A DNA stretch of 64,000 nucleotides from Apteryx mantelli. Lineage: Eukaryota; Chordata; Aves; Apterygiformes; Apterygidae. A program made the position numbers and the translations under genes. The stretch spans positions 18,122,001-18,186,000 of the forward strand of contig NC_089994.1 in the NCBI RefSeq assembly GCF_036417845.1. Direction: 5' to 3'. Each line of letters begins with the position of its first letter. Within the stretch, counting starts at the first letter, position 1. The notes under the pieces were generated by a model. It was not told where the DNA came from and ran no database searches. It saw only the letters and a program-made list of their open reading frames with translations. Below, piece after piece: positions 8,601 to 19,430 of this stretch.

Positions 8601-11098
8601 CCCGGGGAGCTAATGATAAACGCACGTTGCTGCCTCCCAGCCCCTGTTTCCTCCCGAGAGCAGCGATCTGCTCCGCTTTGGCAACAAGGAGGTTTTTCTA
8701 AGCCGTAGCTCAAATGCTGCGTTTCTGGCACTTCCTACGGTGCTGATGTTTCAGGATTAGGCAATAAGCCACTATGTAAATAGCAACTTGGGATCCTCAC
8801 AGCGCCCGAGGAAAGTATTCCAAGTGATTGCTTATCACAGCCCCGGCTGCACAGAAATCCGCCTCCGTGCGTTTCCTTAGCTTGCGCTGGGCGCTAGCGG
8901 TCATGTCCGGAGCGCGGCTCCCGCGCAGGCTCTGAACGTGGCCATGCACCCAGCGGAGCCCGGCCAGCTCGGGGGCTACCGGGGTTTTTACGCTCCCCAG
9001 GGCTGACGCAAGCCCCCGGCTCTGGGGATGCTCTGTGGGAGTGTCCAGCCGGCACAGCCCCTTCCCGGCCGTGCCGAGGGCGGATCTCCGTGGGGTGTTC
9101 CCCCACGTGCCCGCGCCGGTGGCACCCCGCCGCCCAGGGCACCTGCCGAGCATCGAGCCCGTAAACCCCACGTTGCGAGGCTCTGCCACCGCGTGTCCCC
9201 GGCGAGACCTCCCCCCGTGTCAGCCGGGTCCCTTCTGCTGTGCTCCGGTGCAGGAGCGAGATGACCGTCCTGGGAGGCGTGAACCAGCTGGGGAACTGGA
9301 ACGAGGAAAACAGCGCCCAGGACCACAGAGCCATCTGGGAGACCTGCTGCCGGCTGCTGCCTGCTCTCGAGGTAGGTCCCTGCGCGCCGTCCGGCACCGC
9401 TCCGCATCGGAGCAGCCCGAAGGGAGCAGCTGCGGGAGCCAGCACCAGGGACAAACCAGCAAATCTCAGTCTTTACATCAGTAACGCAAAGTGCCCTCAG
9501 CAAACTGGGAGAACAAGGAGGATTTCTTCAAACCGATCGCTGCTTGTGCTTAGAAACATGCTAGTAACCGTCAGGTGAAGCGTGCGCATACAGCCCCAAA
9601 GTGATGTTTACGCGCAACACCAAGTGGCGCGTCTCACTTTGCAAGAGGTCAAATGCGGGACGGCGGCACAGCTCGGTAGTTGTCTTACGCCTGGTGATGC
9701 TCGTCATGAAGGTCTCGGGCTCTGGACAGACCTGGCTGGTCAATACGTGAGGTCTGTGTCCAGCATCACTCCTGCGACAAGGTCACTAGGCAGAAATAAT
9801 TGCTGAAGGAGCTGGTTTTTTTTTAAAAAAAGAGCTTTTCAGGGCTCCAAAGCTTCCTTGGGTCCTTGTGACTCATGCTGTGGTGCGATGCCCCGTGCGT
9901 TTTGGCTCTGCGGCGTTACGGAAGGGCCGAGGTGCGTTTAGGTTGATTTGTATCGGCTCGTGCTGCTGCCGTTGCGCCCGGCGCTGGCGGGAAGCCGGCA
10001 CTGGGCCCGGCGGGCGGTCTGCGCTCCGGCCGCTCTGCAGCCTGGCGGGCAGAAATCAGCCGGTGCCGTCGCCCCGTGCTGCCCCCGGCGCCGGCTCCGG
10101 GGCAGGAGAGCGTCCGTCTCGGCTCGGTCCTCGGCGATCGCTGGCTGCCGGCGCTGGGCCGATGCCCGGCTGCTGCAGCGTGGAGTGATGCCGCGCGGGT
10201 GCTGATGTGCTTTGGGTTTCAGAAAGCAACGATCGTGCAGGAGTGGAGCGGCCTGAGACCAGTGCGGCCCAGCGTTCGCCTGGAGAGGGAGGCCGTTGGG
10301 CACGGGCGGTCGCAGGTACTGCGCGCCAAGCGGGGGAAAGGGCCGCCGTCAGGCGCTGGCACCGGGCTCCTGGAGCAGAGGCTGGGTCTTCCCGAGGTTT
10401 CCTGCAGCTGAGCGCTCGGGCAAATCGAGCCGCCTTTGCAGGGGTCAAGCTCGGACACCCGGCTGCATGCAAAACCCCCCCCGGGCAACGGCCCTTGAAT
10501 TGCCTTGCGCTGCTGCTGTACCTTTCAAGATAAAGCAGACCGAGGGTGGCAGAGGTTTAGCGCAGAGCCCTTTTACGCAGGACCACACCGCCCCTCAGCG
10601 CGTTCATTTGGATGCTCGTCAGCAGACCTGTAGAGGAAATCCATGGTTTGATTGCGTGCGTGTGTCTCTGTGCAGCTCTGAAGGAGAGATTACGGCTCCG
10701 GTGGGGACAGCAGCTGCACAGTGTAATTAAATGTAATGAAAACATATTCAATTTTTAGCTAGAGAGTCTTGGAAAGAAAGCAGCGTATTTAGGCAAAGCC
10801 CAGAGCGTGGCGCAAAGCAACGCTGTGTTTGAATTCATTCCTGGCTCGCGCTGGTCCCTTCTCAGCTCCTCGTGTCTCCGCTGCCTCGGCCGGCGCGAGG
10901 TGCTGCTGAGCCCCGCGGGGCCCCAGCGTTGCTCTTCCCGTGCCGATCCCTTCTCCGCTCCCGCAGGTGATACACAACTACGGCCACGGCGGCTTCGGCA
11001 TCACCAGCCACTGGGGCTGCGCCATGGCCGCGGCCAGGCTCTTCGGCAGCATCCTGCAGGAGAAGCAGCAGCTCGGTCCGCTGCGGTCCCGCATCTGA
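5421..11098 (+). CDS. DAO: DAO, D-amino-acid oxidase, complete in 10 coding exons (345 aa)
   Basis: This FAD flavoenzyme oxidises neutral D-amino acids such as D-serine and D-alanine to imino acids plus hydrogen peroxide, normally in peroxisomes. Exons: 5421-5614, 5792-5906, 6175-6251, 6388-6453, 6850-6904, 7570-7674, 8077-8159, 9254-9371, 10223-10315, 10967-11098. They join in frame (1038 nt) and all introns are GT-AG. The dinucleotide-binding motif GAGVMG is at residues 7-12. Active-site Tyr224, Tyr228, Arg283 and Gly313 fall at the same numbers as in human, whose protein is 347 aa. The C-terminus is Ser-Arg-Ile rather than the human Ser-His-Leu, a non-canonical peroxisomal tag. The gene body is GC- and CpG-rich. 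The alternative, D-aspartate oxidase, is disfavoured by residue-level identity and synteny. Confidence 0.97.
5792..5906 (+). CDS. DAO: DAO coding exon 2
   Basis: Encodes residues 65-103, including FDYLLGHV and FLISGYNLF. Acceptor TTTTAG, donor GTAAGG, ends in phase 0. Confidence 0.96.
6175..6251 (+). CDS. DAO: DAO coding exon 3
   Basis: Encodes residues 104-128 plus two bases of Ser129 (DPSWKN ... [11 protein letters not shown]). Acceptor TTTGCAG, donor GTATTT (weak after position 4). Confidence 0.95.
6388..6453 (+). CDS. DAO: DAO coding exon 4
   Basis: Encodes [12 protein letters not shown] ... WLTN (to residue 150) plus two bases of Arg151. Acceptor GTTTCAG, donor GTGAGC. Confidence 0.95.
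6850..6904 (+). CDS. DAO: DAO coding exon 5
   Basis: Short 55-nt exon, residues 151-169 ([18 protein letters not shown]). The acceptor CTTCAAG is weak, but frame and similarity fix it. Donor GTGAGT. Confidence 0.94.
7030..7200 (+). mobile_element. CR1-type LINE fragment (3' end of ORF2)
   Basis: The string around AGAAGGCTGAGGGGGGAT encodes [12 protein letters not shown], the hallmark C-terminal stretch of CR1 reverse-transcriptase proteins, and ends near the usual AATGGG. It is truncated and diverged, inside DAO intron 5, in the same orientation as DAO. Confidence 0.75.
7570..7674 (+). CDS. DAO: DAO coding exon 6
   Basis: 35 codons, residues 170-204, with [11 protein letters not shown] and [10 protein letters not shown]. 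Position 185 is Arg where human DAO has Trp. Acceptor CCCCGCAG, donor GTGAGA. Confidence 0.95.
8077..8159 (+). CDS. DAO: DAO coding exon 7 (active-site lid)
   Basis: Residues 205-231 plus two bases of Gly232. Contains the lid segment and substrate-contacting Tyr224 and Tyr228 within [11 protein letters not shown]. Donor GTAGGT. Confidence 0.96.
9254..9371 (+). CDS. DAO: DAO coding exon 8
   Basis: Residues 232-271: [13 protein letters not shown], then [13 protein letters not shown]. Acceptor GGTGCAG, donor GTAGGT. Confidence 0.96.
10223..10315 (+). CDS. DAO: DAO coding exon 9
   Basis: Residues 272-302, with [14 protein letters not shown]. Arg283, which binds the substrate carboxylate, is present. 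Acceptor GTTTCAG, donor GTACTG. Confidence 0.96.
10967..11098 (+). CDS. DAO: DAO coding exon 10 (C-terminus)
   Basis: Residues 303-345 and stop TGA at 11096-11098. It contains HNYGHGGFG, the FAD/substrate loop, and [13 protein letters not shown], and ends Leu-Arg-Ser-Arg-Ile. Confidence 0.96.
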   Translation: MIHNYGHGGFGITSHWGCAMAAARLFGSILQEKQQLGPLRSRI

Positions 11099-11161
11099 GC
11101 TACCCGCTTGCCCTCCGTTATTTTAATAGCAATAGCTTAGAAATCATAGCAGAAAGGCACC

Positions 11162-11167
11162 AATAAA
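11162..11167 (+). terminator. DAO: DAO polyadenylation signal AATAAA
   Basis: A canonical hexamer lies 63 bp past the DAO stop, giving a very short 3' UTR. Confidence 0.75.
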
Positions 11168-12115
11168 TCACACGTGGGCTGTTCGGACCTGCTGGCAGCA
11201 TCAACGCTGGTTTGTACCATCTCGTTTTCAGACCGCTGCCGGTTCTGTCACTGCCAGACGGCTACATTTCCTCCACCCCAGCCTTGCACAGCTTGCACAG
11301 GGGAAGTGCTTTAAAAAATGGACTAACTATCTGTGGCAAAGTGCACTTATGTCCCAGGGCTCAGTCTGCAAAGAGCAGGCAGGGTTCAGCTGAAATCTCG
11401 ACAGTCCTGCGGCTCATCTGCGCCATGGGGCAGGATGTGAAAGTGAGCCGCTGCCACCCGAGGTCTCCCTGGCTGCTCAGACACCCAGCATGTAACAGGA
11501 TTTGCGAGCTGCCCCCGGGAGGTGAAAGCTCCTTAGCAGAACGAAGCTCTGAAGCTCCCAGGAAAGTCAGAACAGTCCCCAAAACGCATGCTTCGGGTAC
11601 AGTAACTTTTCTTACATTCACGCCAGGACAGAAGCACGGGGCTGCAGCACCTGCTTAGTGCGTCTATCTGGCAAGAAACAGCAGCACAGCGACCTAAAAC
11701 GGGCTTCCCACACGATGCTTTTAGCAACAAAAGGAGTATGTTCAGGCCCCGTGCGTTTGCCAAATTCTCTCTATAGCAGCGAACACATGCAAAATAGCTG
11801 CTCTCGTCTCTGAAACTCCCACCAGCACTTCAGCTTCTCATCTCCTTCAGCCCGGAGAGGCAGCGGAGCATCCGCTGTGCGAGAGGAGCAGAGCGGGCTT
11901 GGCTGTGCCGCGCGCGGGGATCGCTGGCAGCTCCCGGGAGGGCAGGACTTGGCGGCGTGCGAAGGACGAGCTGTTCGGCGCAGCAGCCGGGGACCCGCTG
12001 CACCGTCTGGACGATGTGCTCTGGCCGGTTTCTCCAGGCCATGTCGCTCTTCCTGCTCTCAGAGCCATCAGGAACGGCACAGGTGCCGCGCGGTCAGGAA
12101 GCACGACCCTCCGGG

Positions 12116-13036
12116 TCACGGGCTGGAGGTTTTCCCAAGCTGAGCGCGCGGCGCCTGGCTCGCTCTCCTCCACGGAGGTGCCAGCTGCTCTCGCTCATTC
12201 GCGATGCAGCGCCGCAGCCTCTGCTGCTCCCTCTCCAACTCGACATGCCAGAAATAGCTCATGGGCCTCCTGCGGGCTGCGCCAGGCAGCTGCGGCTCGC
12301 GAGTGAGCAATGCTGCAGTGCAGCTGGGCTCGTGCTGCCTCCGGGGCCCTGGAGCTGCTGCCTGCCCCCGAGGCCCGTCCTCGCCGGCAGCCGGGCTCCC
12401 GACCTGCTGCTTCGCTTTCACGGAGGAAAACAGGTCCTGCGAAGTGCAGGACGCGATCGACACACAGTGCTGCCGGAGACGGTCCATGCACAAGGGCTCT
12501 GCTGCCTCGTGGGCGCGGATGAGACTTTTCTCGCTTTCCGAAGCACGGCGGAGGTTACCGTGCCAGCACAGCCGGGGTCCTGGGAGACCGTCCAGCCGGA
12601 TTTTGCCCTGAACGCCGGGTACCGTGTGTGTTGCGAGCTCCTCAGCGGCATGCAGGTCCCGAGCAGCCAGCGCGCTCTGACAAGCCTTGCAGAGCCCGTC
12701 TGCTAATTGTCTGCCCTTTTGCAAATGCGGCAAAGGTCCCTCTCCCTGTAAGGGCCGGATTTCTCCAAGGCTGCTGCCCTGTCCCCTCTCCTCCCCCCTT
12801 CCTTTCACAGAGGGGGGGACAAAGTCCTCGGCGCCGTGTTGCCTCTGCTGTGCCGCCTGCAGAGCTGCCAGAGCGGCTTTGCTCCACGGTCCGGAGGGAT
12901 CGACCGCAAGCGAGAGAGTTGTCAACAGCACGAATGAGCGTAGGTGCCAGAGTTCATCTGACCGCGATTTTGGCCTAACGTGGACGTTTCTAACATCCGT
13001 GGAAAGCGTAAAACACCTCGTGGTAGCAGCAGTCAT
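12116..13036 (-). other. unexplained 306-codon open frame, unrecognised
   Basis: A stop-free minus-strand frame in roughly 60% GC sequence. It contains helix-like segments such as AALAALQAAQQRQHG and VELEREQQRLRRCIANER, but I recognise no domain or homologue. A 249-codon frame also runs on the opposite strand (11957-12706), so low stop density may simply reflect base composition. I do not call it a gene. Confidence 0.15.
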
Positions 13037-15379
13037 TTATGCTTTCCAGTTGTCACTGGACTGCAGAAGGCAGTCGCTTAGCACAGCCCGGGGCTGGCAC
13101 CGGAGCAGCGTCACTCGGCACTGGGAGGAAACGCTCGGTTAGCTACTACGGCGTTCGGCCACGGAGACGGGCAGACCGCTTTCCATCCGCAGAGGGCACT
13201 GGAGCGTGTACGTACATTGGAGAACCTGGTGTTGCCTGGTAGCTGATGCAGCTCTGCAGTGCGCTTGAAGAACAGAGGTAGACCTAGGAAAACAGGCGCC
13301 CCGTCATGCCCCGTCTGTCTGTCAAAGGCGTCCCCACTTTAACTGGCAGCTCACCCGATAGATTGCAGCCACGTTCAAAGGGGTGTAATCAAAAGGATGG
13401 GGAAAAAAAGACAATAGCTGGAGAAAAATTTATTATTGATTAACGTTAAACCTAATGGTCTGTGCTATCACCTCAGTGGAAGCCACTTAGTGAAATAGCA
13501 TCCACTCAATTTCACTTATTCTAAGTATGAGATATTAAGGACCACGTTCTCCTTCCATTTGCACTGCTGCAATTCTGAAACCACTTACCTGACTCGAGAA
13601 GAGTCACGCTGGATTAGCAGTGGTGTAACAAATCATTGCATTGCTTGCAAGAAACAGCTGATTCTTCTGATCTCACAGCCTAGAGGAGCAGCTACCCTGC
13701 ATAGGTCAGGATGACAAATTTGATCTTACATGGCCTCTTAGAAAACATAAGCAGAAAGGATTAGGTATGTAATTTTATTTGCAGTCTAATTTTGCGTATT
13801 TTCTTAAAGGCCACAACTTAATATATGTGCACAATAAAGGTCATATTCAAATATCTCTGGGCGTGATGCTTTCTCTTATTAATGACGGCATGGGTAGGGC
13901 CTCAAATGCTAATTTAATAGAAACATTGCAGTAGATCATCATTCCATATCTTCCCAGGGTTTAACTCTACACCCTTCTTCCTAAACATTTTGTACTGCAG
14001 GAAGAACAGCCGCTTATGTTCTGAGTAGGCAAATGAGCCTGAAATGCCGTAGTGTGAAATTACGTGGTTGCCTGCACGCTGTTGCTAATAGCTTGTGGCC
14101 TGTTAAGAACTCGCAATCCCAAGTGCGACTGTTTGGGACTCTGTCGTTTGGTTCAGCTGATCACTGCGTTTTGAGCCTAGAGTTACAGGAAAGTTATTTT
14201 ATACCGTTGGCAGCCACAAACGGGACACCATGGGACAGAAGAGTCATGGAGGTTTAAATTCACTTTTGTGGCCAGGGTAAGATAAGAGAGAGGCAGCGGG
14301 ATGTTTGGACGACTACTGTCTATACTCTTTTGACAAGCAAAATACCCCGTCTCCAGAGGCCGGCATCAGCACATTTTAGCAACTCACAGTTCTCAACAAC
14401 GATTGCCTGTGACACAGAACAAAGCTGGAAATACATCAAGTATCAGTAAAGTTATCCTCTGTAAGCAAACAGCGGCTCTGGTATTCTGGAAAACAGAATG
14501 AGCCTTAGAAATGGCTGGAGATGCCAAAAAGTTCAGAGAAAACGCTAAAGAATGAATATGCTCCCTAAGTACTGCTCCCAGGACACAAACCCTTCCGCGG
14601 CTATCGGTCGCTCCCATTCCCAGAGATAAGAATCTCCATCCCCACGGACTGTCACCGTCTGCGCCAGCTGTGGGAAACGCCGATCGCTGCACGTTGCGAG
14701 GAGGACGCACGGTATTAGCATGCAAAGTATTTGCAGATCATCAGTCATTTGAGTCAGACATGAACCACCTTATGTCTGTAAATTACTGGACATCAAAATA
14801 AATAAGAATATCACGTAAAGGGTAGAGGCATACTGTCAGGATTATGAACTTAACAATTATATTTTGTAAAAGCAAGATAGATAAAAGTTTACATTAACTA
14901 GGCAAATAAACAGAAACAACGCTCCCTGCCCTGAAGTCCAGACACCGGCTAAACTACCTCCTCCCAACAGACCTTTGTGATCTACAGTCATATACTGCAG
15001 CATTAAAGGCACTGCTAGAAAACCACCATAGGCAAAAAGCAAAACTGACTCGTTTTTATCGTCCAAACTAAATGAAATGCAAAAAGCAACTAAAGATCTT
15101 AAGATAATTTAAAAAAAAAACCCAAACTTTTAGCTGTAATAGTCTCTGAGGTTATTTAATGGGGACAGGAATCCTGTGATTTTTCTCTATGTCCTAATGC
15201 ACGAAACACATACACGGAATGAATGAGCTCTGCAAAGTGCTGAGCCCTCGCATATCCAGCTGAGTCCACAGAGCAGCGTATAGCTAGAACCTCTGAACAT
15301 CAAGACAAAAACTGTGAACTTATTGACCCTCTGTAAAAGTCTCATAGCATAGCCAAAAGCATTTTTACTGTAAAAACTA

Positions 15380-15389
15380 TTTATTTATT
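15380..15389 (-). terminator. SVOP: candidate SVOP polyadenylation signal (AATAAATAAA)
   Basis: Two overlapping AATAAA hexamers on the minus strand, about 3.8 kb past the SVOP stop. They are candidates only: several single hexamers lie nearer the stop. Confidence 0.3.
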
Positions 15390-15964
15390 CAACATAAAAT
15401 ATCTAGTGTGGAATTAAACTATCCAATGTTGCATCAGAACATAAGAACAAAAGGAGTATTTTACAACAAGCTTGATATACACAAAGTTTTTAAACATTAA
15501 AATGTATCCAGCTTAGAAACTGTACATTCAAACACAAGAAAACATTCAATGTTCTTTCGGCAAGCATTTAGGAATACAAAATCATTCCATCAAAGCACAC
15601 TTGGAGAATTACTTTTCCCACAACAGCTTTGCACATTAATGTATTGGACAGTTAACAAATCTCTGAATCACACAATTCTGTTTGCTCTCAATTTTAATTC
15701 AAAATCATCTCACTTTAGTGTTTTAAATGAATCTGCTATATTAATTCCTTCATCAGTGAAAAATACTCGACAGTGTGTAAAACAATCTTTGGAAGCTTAT
15801 TATATACATCAATGGTGTTGCCATATTAACAAAATATGACTTGTGATTATTTATAGGCTATTGCGTATCAACCCAAATGTTCTTCAGTTTTTCAGTGAAC
15901 ACTCTAAAATGTCCTTCCATTATTAATAACATTCAAGGACTTGCAAAACCTGAATTTCAGTTCT

Positions 15965-16130
15965 GTTTCTTAAGCAGCCCCATAGGCTCCTACTGATTTC
16001 AGTGATGTGGGATCAGCTGCTGAGGGCTCCTGCCCGTCTTCCTCGACTTCGATGATCCAAAGCCCATGAACGTCAGTGGAAGACTCTCATAGACTACAGG
16101 GAGCTTTGGATCATGCTTTAGGCATCACTG
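15965..16130. repeat. degenerate foldback repeat with GATCCAAAGC arms
   Basis: GATCCAAAGC at 16054-16063 is the exact reverse complement of GCTTTGGATC at 16103-16112. The sequence between is an eroded copy of the CCATTGAAGTCAATGG / CCATTGACTTCAATGG theme. It resembles MITE-like foldback elements reported from crocodilians; the family is uncertain. Confidence 0.55.
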
Positions 16131-18725
16131 TCTTTAAATCAAAAACCCAGAATATGAAGTTGTCTCAGCAGGACCGAGCTTGGCATTTATACCATTATAT
16201 ACATTTTTCAATGCAGAATTCATATAAAGTGAAAGGCAAAAATGCCTTCTGTTTTTTTTTTAATACTGTAAATGTCACAGGTTAAAAGTGAACTACTCAA
16301 CAGGATGAAAAGGTTTTGCATTACATATATATCTTTACCTGGGAAATATTTTATTTGAAGTATACATATGTGCAAGTTTATTAGATATATATATACTTCA
16401 CCTAAAACTCTCTGAATGCACATTTTGAGGGCCATTGCAATGCAGTCCTTTAAAACTGTTGAATACTGACTCAAAAAAATGAAGCGATATGCGCACATTA
16501 ACACTGGAAAAGCAGAATTTTAACCGAAGGTGCTCAGTAATAGACAAACTCAGCAGCTAGGCTGTAAAGTCCATGGATTTCATGCACTTTATATTCATTC
16601 CCTCCTGCAATGCAGGCTTACACCCAGCTGAATTCTCCTAGAGGCCCTCCAGTTTTGGGGTGCACATCTAACTGCAAGCACAACTCAAGGCAAGCATGCG
16701 TGACAAAAGAGAGACACATAAGCACCGGGACATGCCCCCAGTCAGGTATGGACTGGCTTTTTCTCATGAGTGTCTGTAACCAGCAGGCAGGAGGAGGTGG
16801 TAGCCAGAATTATAAGGTTACTAGTCCATACTGTGCAAAGGCAGAGCAGGTTTTCTAGCTATCTGGTTACCTGTACGGTCTAGATCTGATCTACACCCAT
16901 CCAGGGAGTGCTTCTTCAGTAGAAACGTGCTGTCCATCTCTTGCAGTTTGGAGGGACAGTCTAAGGGAAACAAGTCGTTATACCTCTACTTTGAGGCAGC
17001 AATGAGCTACCCCGGTTGCATAGTACATTAGGGAGAATTATCCAACTGCAGCCTGACAGAAGGAGGTGAAAGGGAATTATTTGCCCGGCTGTCGGCTCCA
17101 TGACAGTCCTGTCTGTTTATTGAGGACCGACTGGAACTTGACCTTACTGGAGAGATTCAGCACACAGGGTGTAAACAGAGCAGAGACAAAGATAACAAAA
17201 CCAACACAAAGCGATAGCCATAGGAACAGACAGCGTGTTTCTCTGCCATCAGCCACACCTGAAGTGGGAACCCCTATGAGCTGAAATACATTTTCATATT
17301 ACTGTGAAAATGAAATATTAGCCTGCTCATATCAACTGCTTCTGGGGTCCTTCTTTGCAGTCACCATCATAAAGTGGCAGATGACTAGACAGACATTTTG
17401 GTGCCTTGTCAAAATTTAACTTTTCTCCGCAGAAGATACCCACACACACAACGTCAACAATCTCTTTGGCCTTTTTTGTTAGTCTGAGGTTCCTCAGTTT
17501 CTTTAAGGAATTATCCACTTGTACCTTTCCTTCAGTGCTATAAGCAGCCTAACACATCCTGGAGCATTATACTGCCCTACAGCGTTGCAAATCCCTAAGT
17601 GAAAGCTGAACCCCAACTGTGTTCATTTATATTGCACCCAAACATGGACTCAGTGACCTCTTCTTGCCCCAGAGAAAAGGAGCCTGGTTCCCAGAATACC
17701 TTAAATATTTTACTGTGCAAAATTTGTTGCACTCTTACCTATATTTATGTGAGACAACTGACCACACATATTATTAAAAATGTATTGCTTCCCACAGCTT
17801 AGTGATTAGCATTTAGTCTGTCTCACTTACATTTGGTTGTGTGTTCCATAGTCTGGATTCCTGAAAATAAACCGAGACGTGTGGATGAGAAACATCTCAG
17901 TTTCCTCAGGCATTTCCTCCCTGCATGTCCACAAACTCTGAAATCTGACTCCCTGCATAGTGACAGATTTCTGACAAACAAGAAGTCCACACACATATGA
18001 AGTGTACTTATCCTCACCTGAACTCTGTTAAATCCACCAGCAAGAGCAGGATCATCAAAATCACCTCCAGGGGCAAGATCTGAAGGAGTGAAGTTGCTCA
18101 TCTAAGGATGATTGTGGTATGGCTCTTCCCAGGATTTCTGTTCATTTACGACATGATCCCAGCTACATTCCTGTGTTACCAGCTTGGCTTTACAGTCGAT
18201 GTACAGTCTGCAGCTATTGAAAAGTTCTGCCCAGCTGTCAGGAACCAGCTTCTGTTGGGAGACACTTGAAAGCAGCTCCATCCAAACTGCTAGAAGCAGC
18301 TGTTCAGATTGAGGCATTTGTATCAAAAGTTTTGGCTACACCACTGCAGGAACACACTTAGGCAAATTGAGCAGAAACATATCTGGACCCATGCAGGAAA
18401 CCACAGCGTGCATCTCCACGCACAAAGAGACACCAGCGCAGCTGAAGCAATCTTCACCAAGCAACAGACAAGAGTGCTCAATGTTTCTGGCAATGTTACA
18501 AAAGTCAAATTCTGCTCCAAACGATTAGAATTTATATTTCTTATATAACATTCCATCTCTGCATCAAATACCACTCTTCACTGACTCAAACTACCTGCCT
18601 TGGATGGGAGAAACATTCAGAAAATAGATTCCAAGCAATCTCTTTTACAGTGCCTGTTAATTCCCAAGGAACAGAGCTCATAAGCAAGGGAACTATAAAG
18701 CGTTGGCTGGTTTGCTGTTATCACA

Positions 18726-18743
18726 TTTTGTTGTTGTTGTTGA
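18726..18743. repeat. TTG microsatellite
   Basis: About six TTG units in the SVOP 3' flank. Confidence 0.8.
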
Positions 18744-19223
18744 TGGCTAAAAAGTGCAAGGCAGGTATTTAATTCATAAAATCTATTCTGTAGTGTATGG
18801 AATCCACCGTGTTCTATGCCAGGTACACAATAAATATTAATCTTTTGCTTTTAGGCATCAAGAGTACATTATTTTAATTACAGCTTATACTGAGTTGCAT
18901 TCAGTTAGCTATTTGCTTGACACGGGACATTTTAAGCTGAATAGCTGACCATGCAAGCACAACAGACTTAAGAAAAACCCTTCCTGCTAAACTTCAAATG
19001 ATATCTGGATCAAATGCCTCTTAATACAGAAATAAAATTTTTATGAGTGTGAGCAAAGAGCAGTAGAGACACAATTTGCTTAGGTTCAACCCAAAGTTCC
19101 TGCAGTTTGACACATGACATTGGCAGTGACAGTATGGTCAGCTTTCTATGCTCCAGGGTTTGATTTTCTGTGAAACAAATCTTGCTCGTATCAGCCATTC
19201 TTTCAGCAGGATTTCATGTCCCA

Positions 19224-19430
19224 TCATTCCTGTGATCCAGAGTTTGACCTGATGACCCCTGGGGAGTGAGATCCTCTCCCAACCATCTCTTGTCCCCATT
19301 CTCTGTGACTAGACTCCTGTAAGCCACGACCTTTTGTTTCAATGGGCAAGAAGCAGGAAGCCACAGCTGCCAGCAGGCAACATCCACTGTAAACCACCAG
19401 CGTTAAATAGACAGAAGATTCCAGCATCAC
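19224..19430 (-). CDS. SVOP: SVOP coding exon 16 (C-terminus)
   Basis: Residues 481-548 and the stop: last span, [10 protein letters not shown] motif and the polar tail ending SNSGSQE, identical in its last residues to human. Confidence 0.97.
   Translation of the reverse strand: MMLESSVYLTLVVYSGCCLLAAVASCFLPIETKGRGLQESSHREWGQEMVGRGSHSPGVIRSNSGSQE

Larger units (their letters stand above)
11099..13300. other. GC-rich intergenic block after DAO
   Basis: Past the DAO polyA signal the sequence stays GC- and CpG-rich to about 13.3 kb. No known exon was recognised. A 306-codon open frame on the minus strand (12116-13036) is listed separately. Confidence 0.5.
13300..19223 (-). other. SVOP: AT-rich spacer, probably mostly SVOP 3' UTR
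   Basis: After the SVOP stop codon at 19224 the sequence is AT-rich with no exon-like frame. Candidate minus-strand polyA signals include overlapping AATAAA copies at 15380-15389 and others near 16349 and 16376, so a 3' UTR of about 3-4 kb is possible but unproven. It also holds a TTG microsatellite and a foldback repeat, listed separately. Confidence 0.4.
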
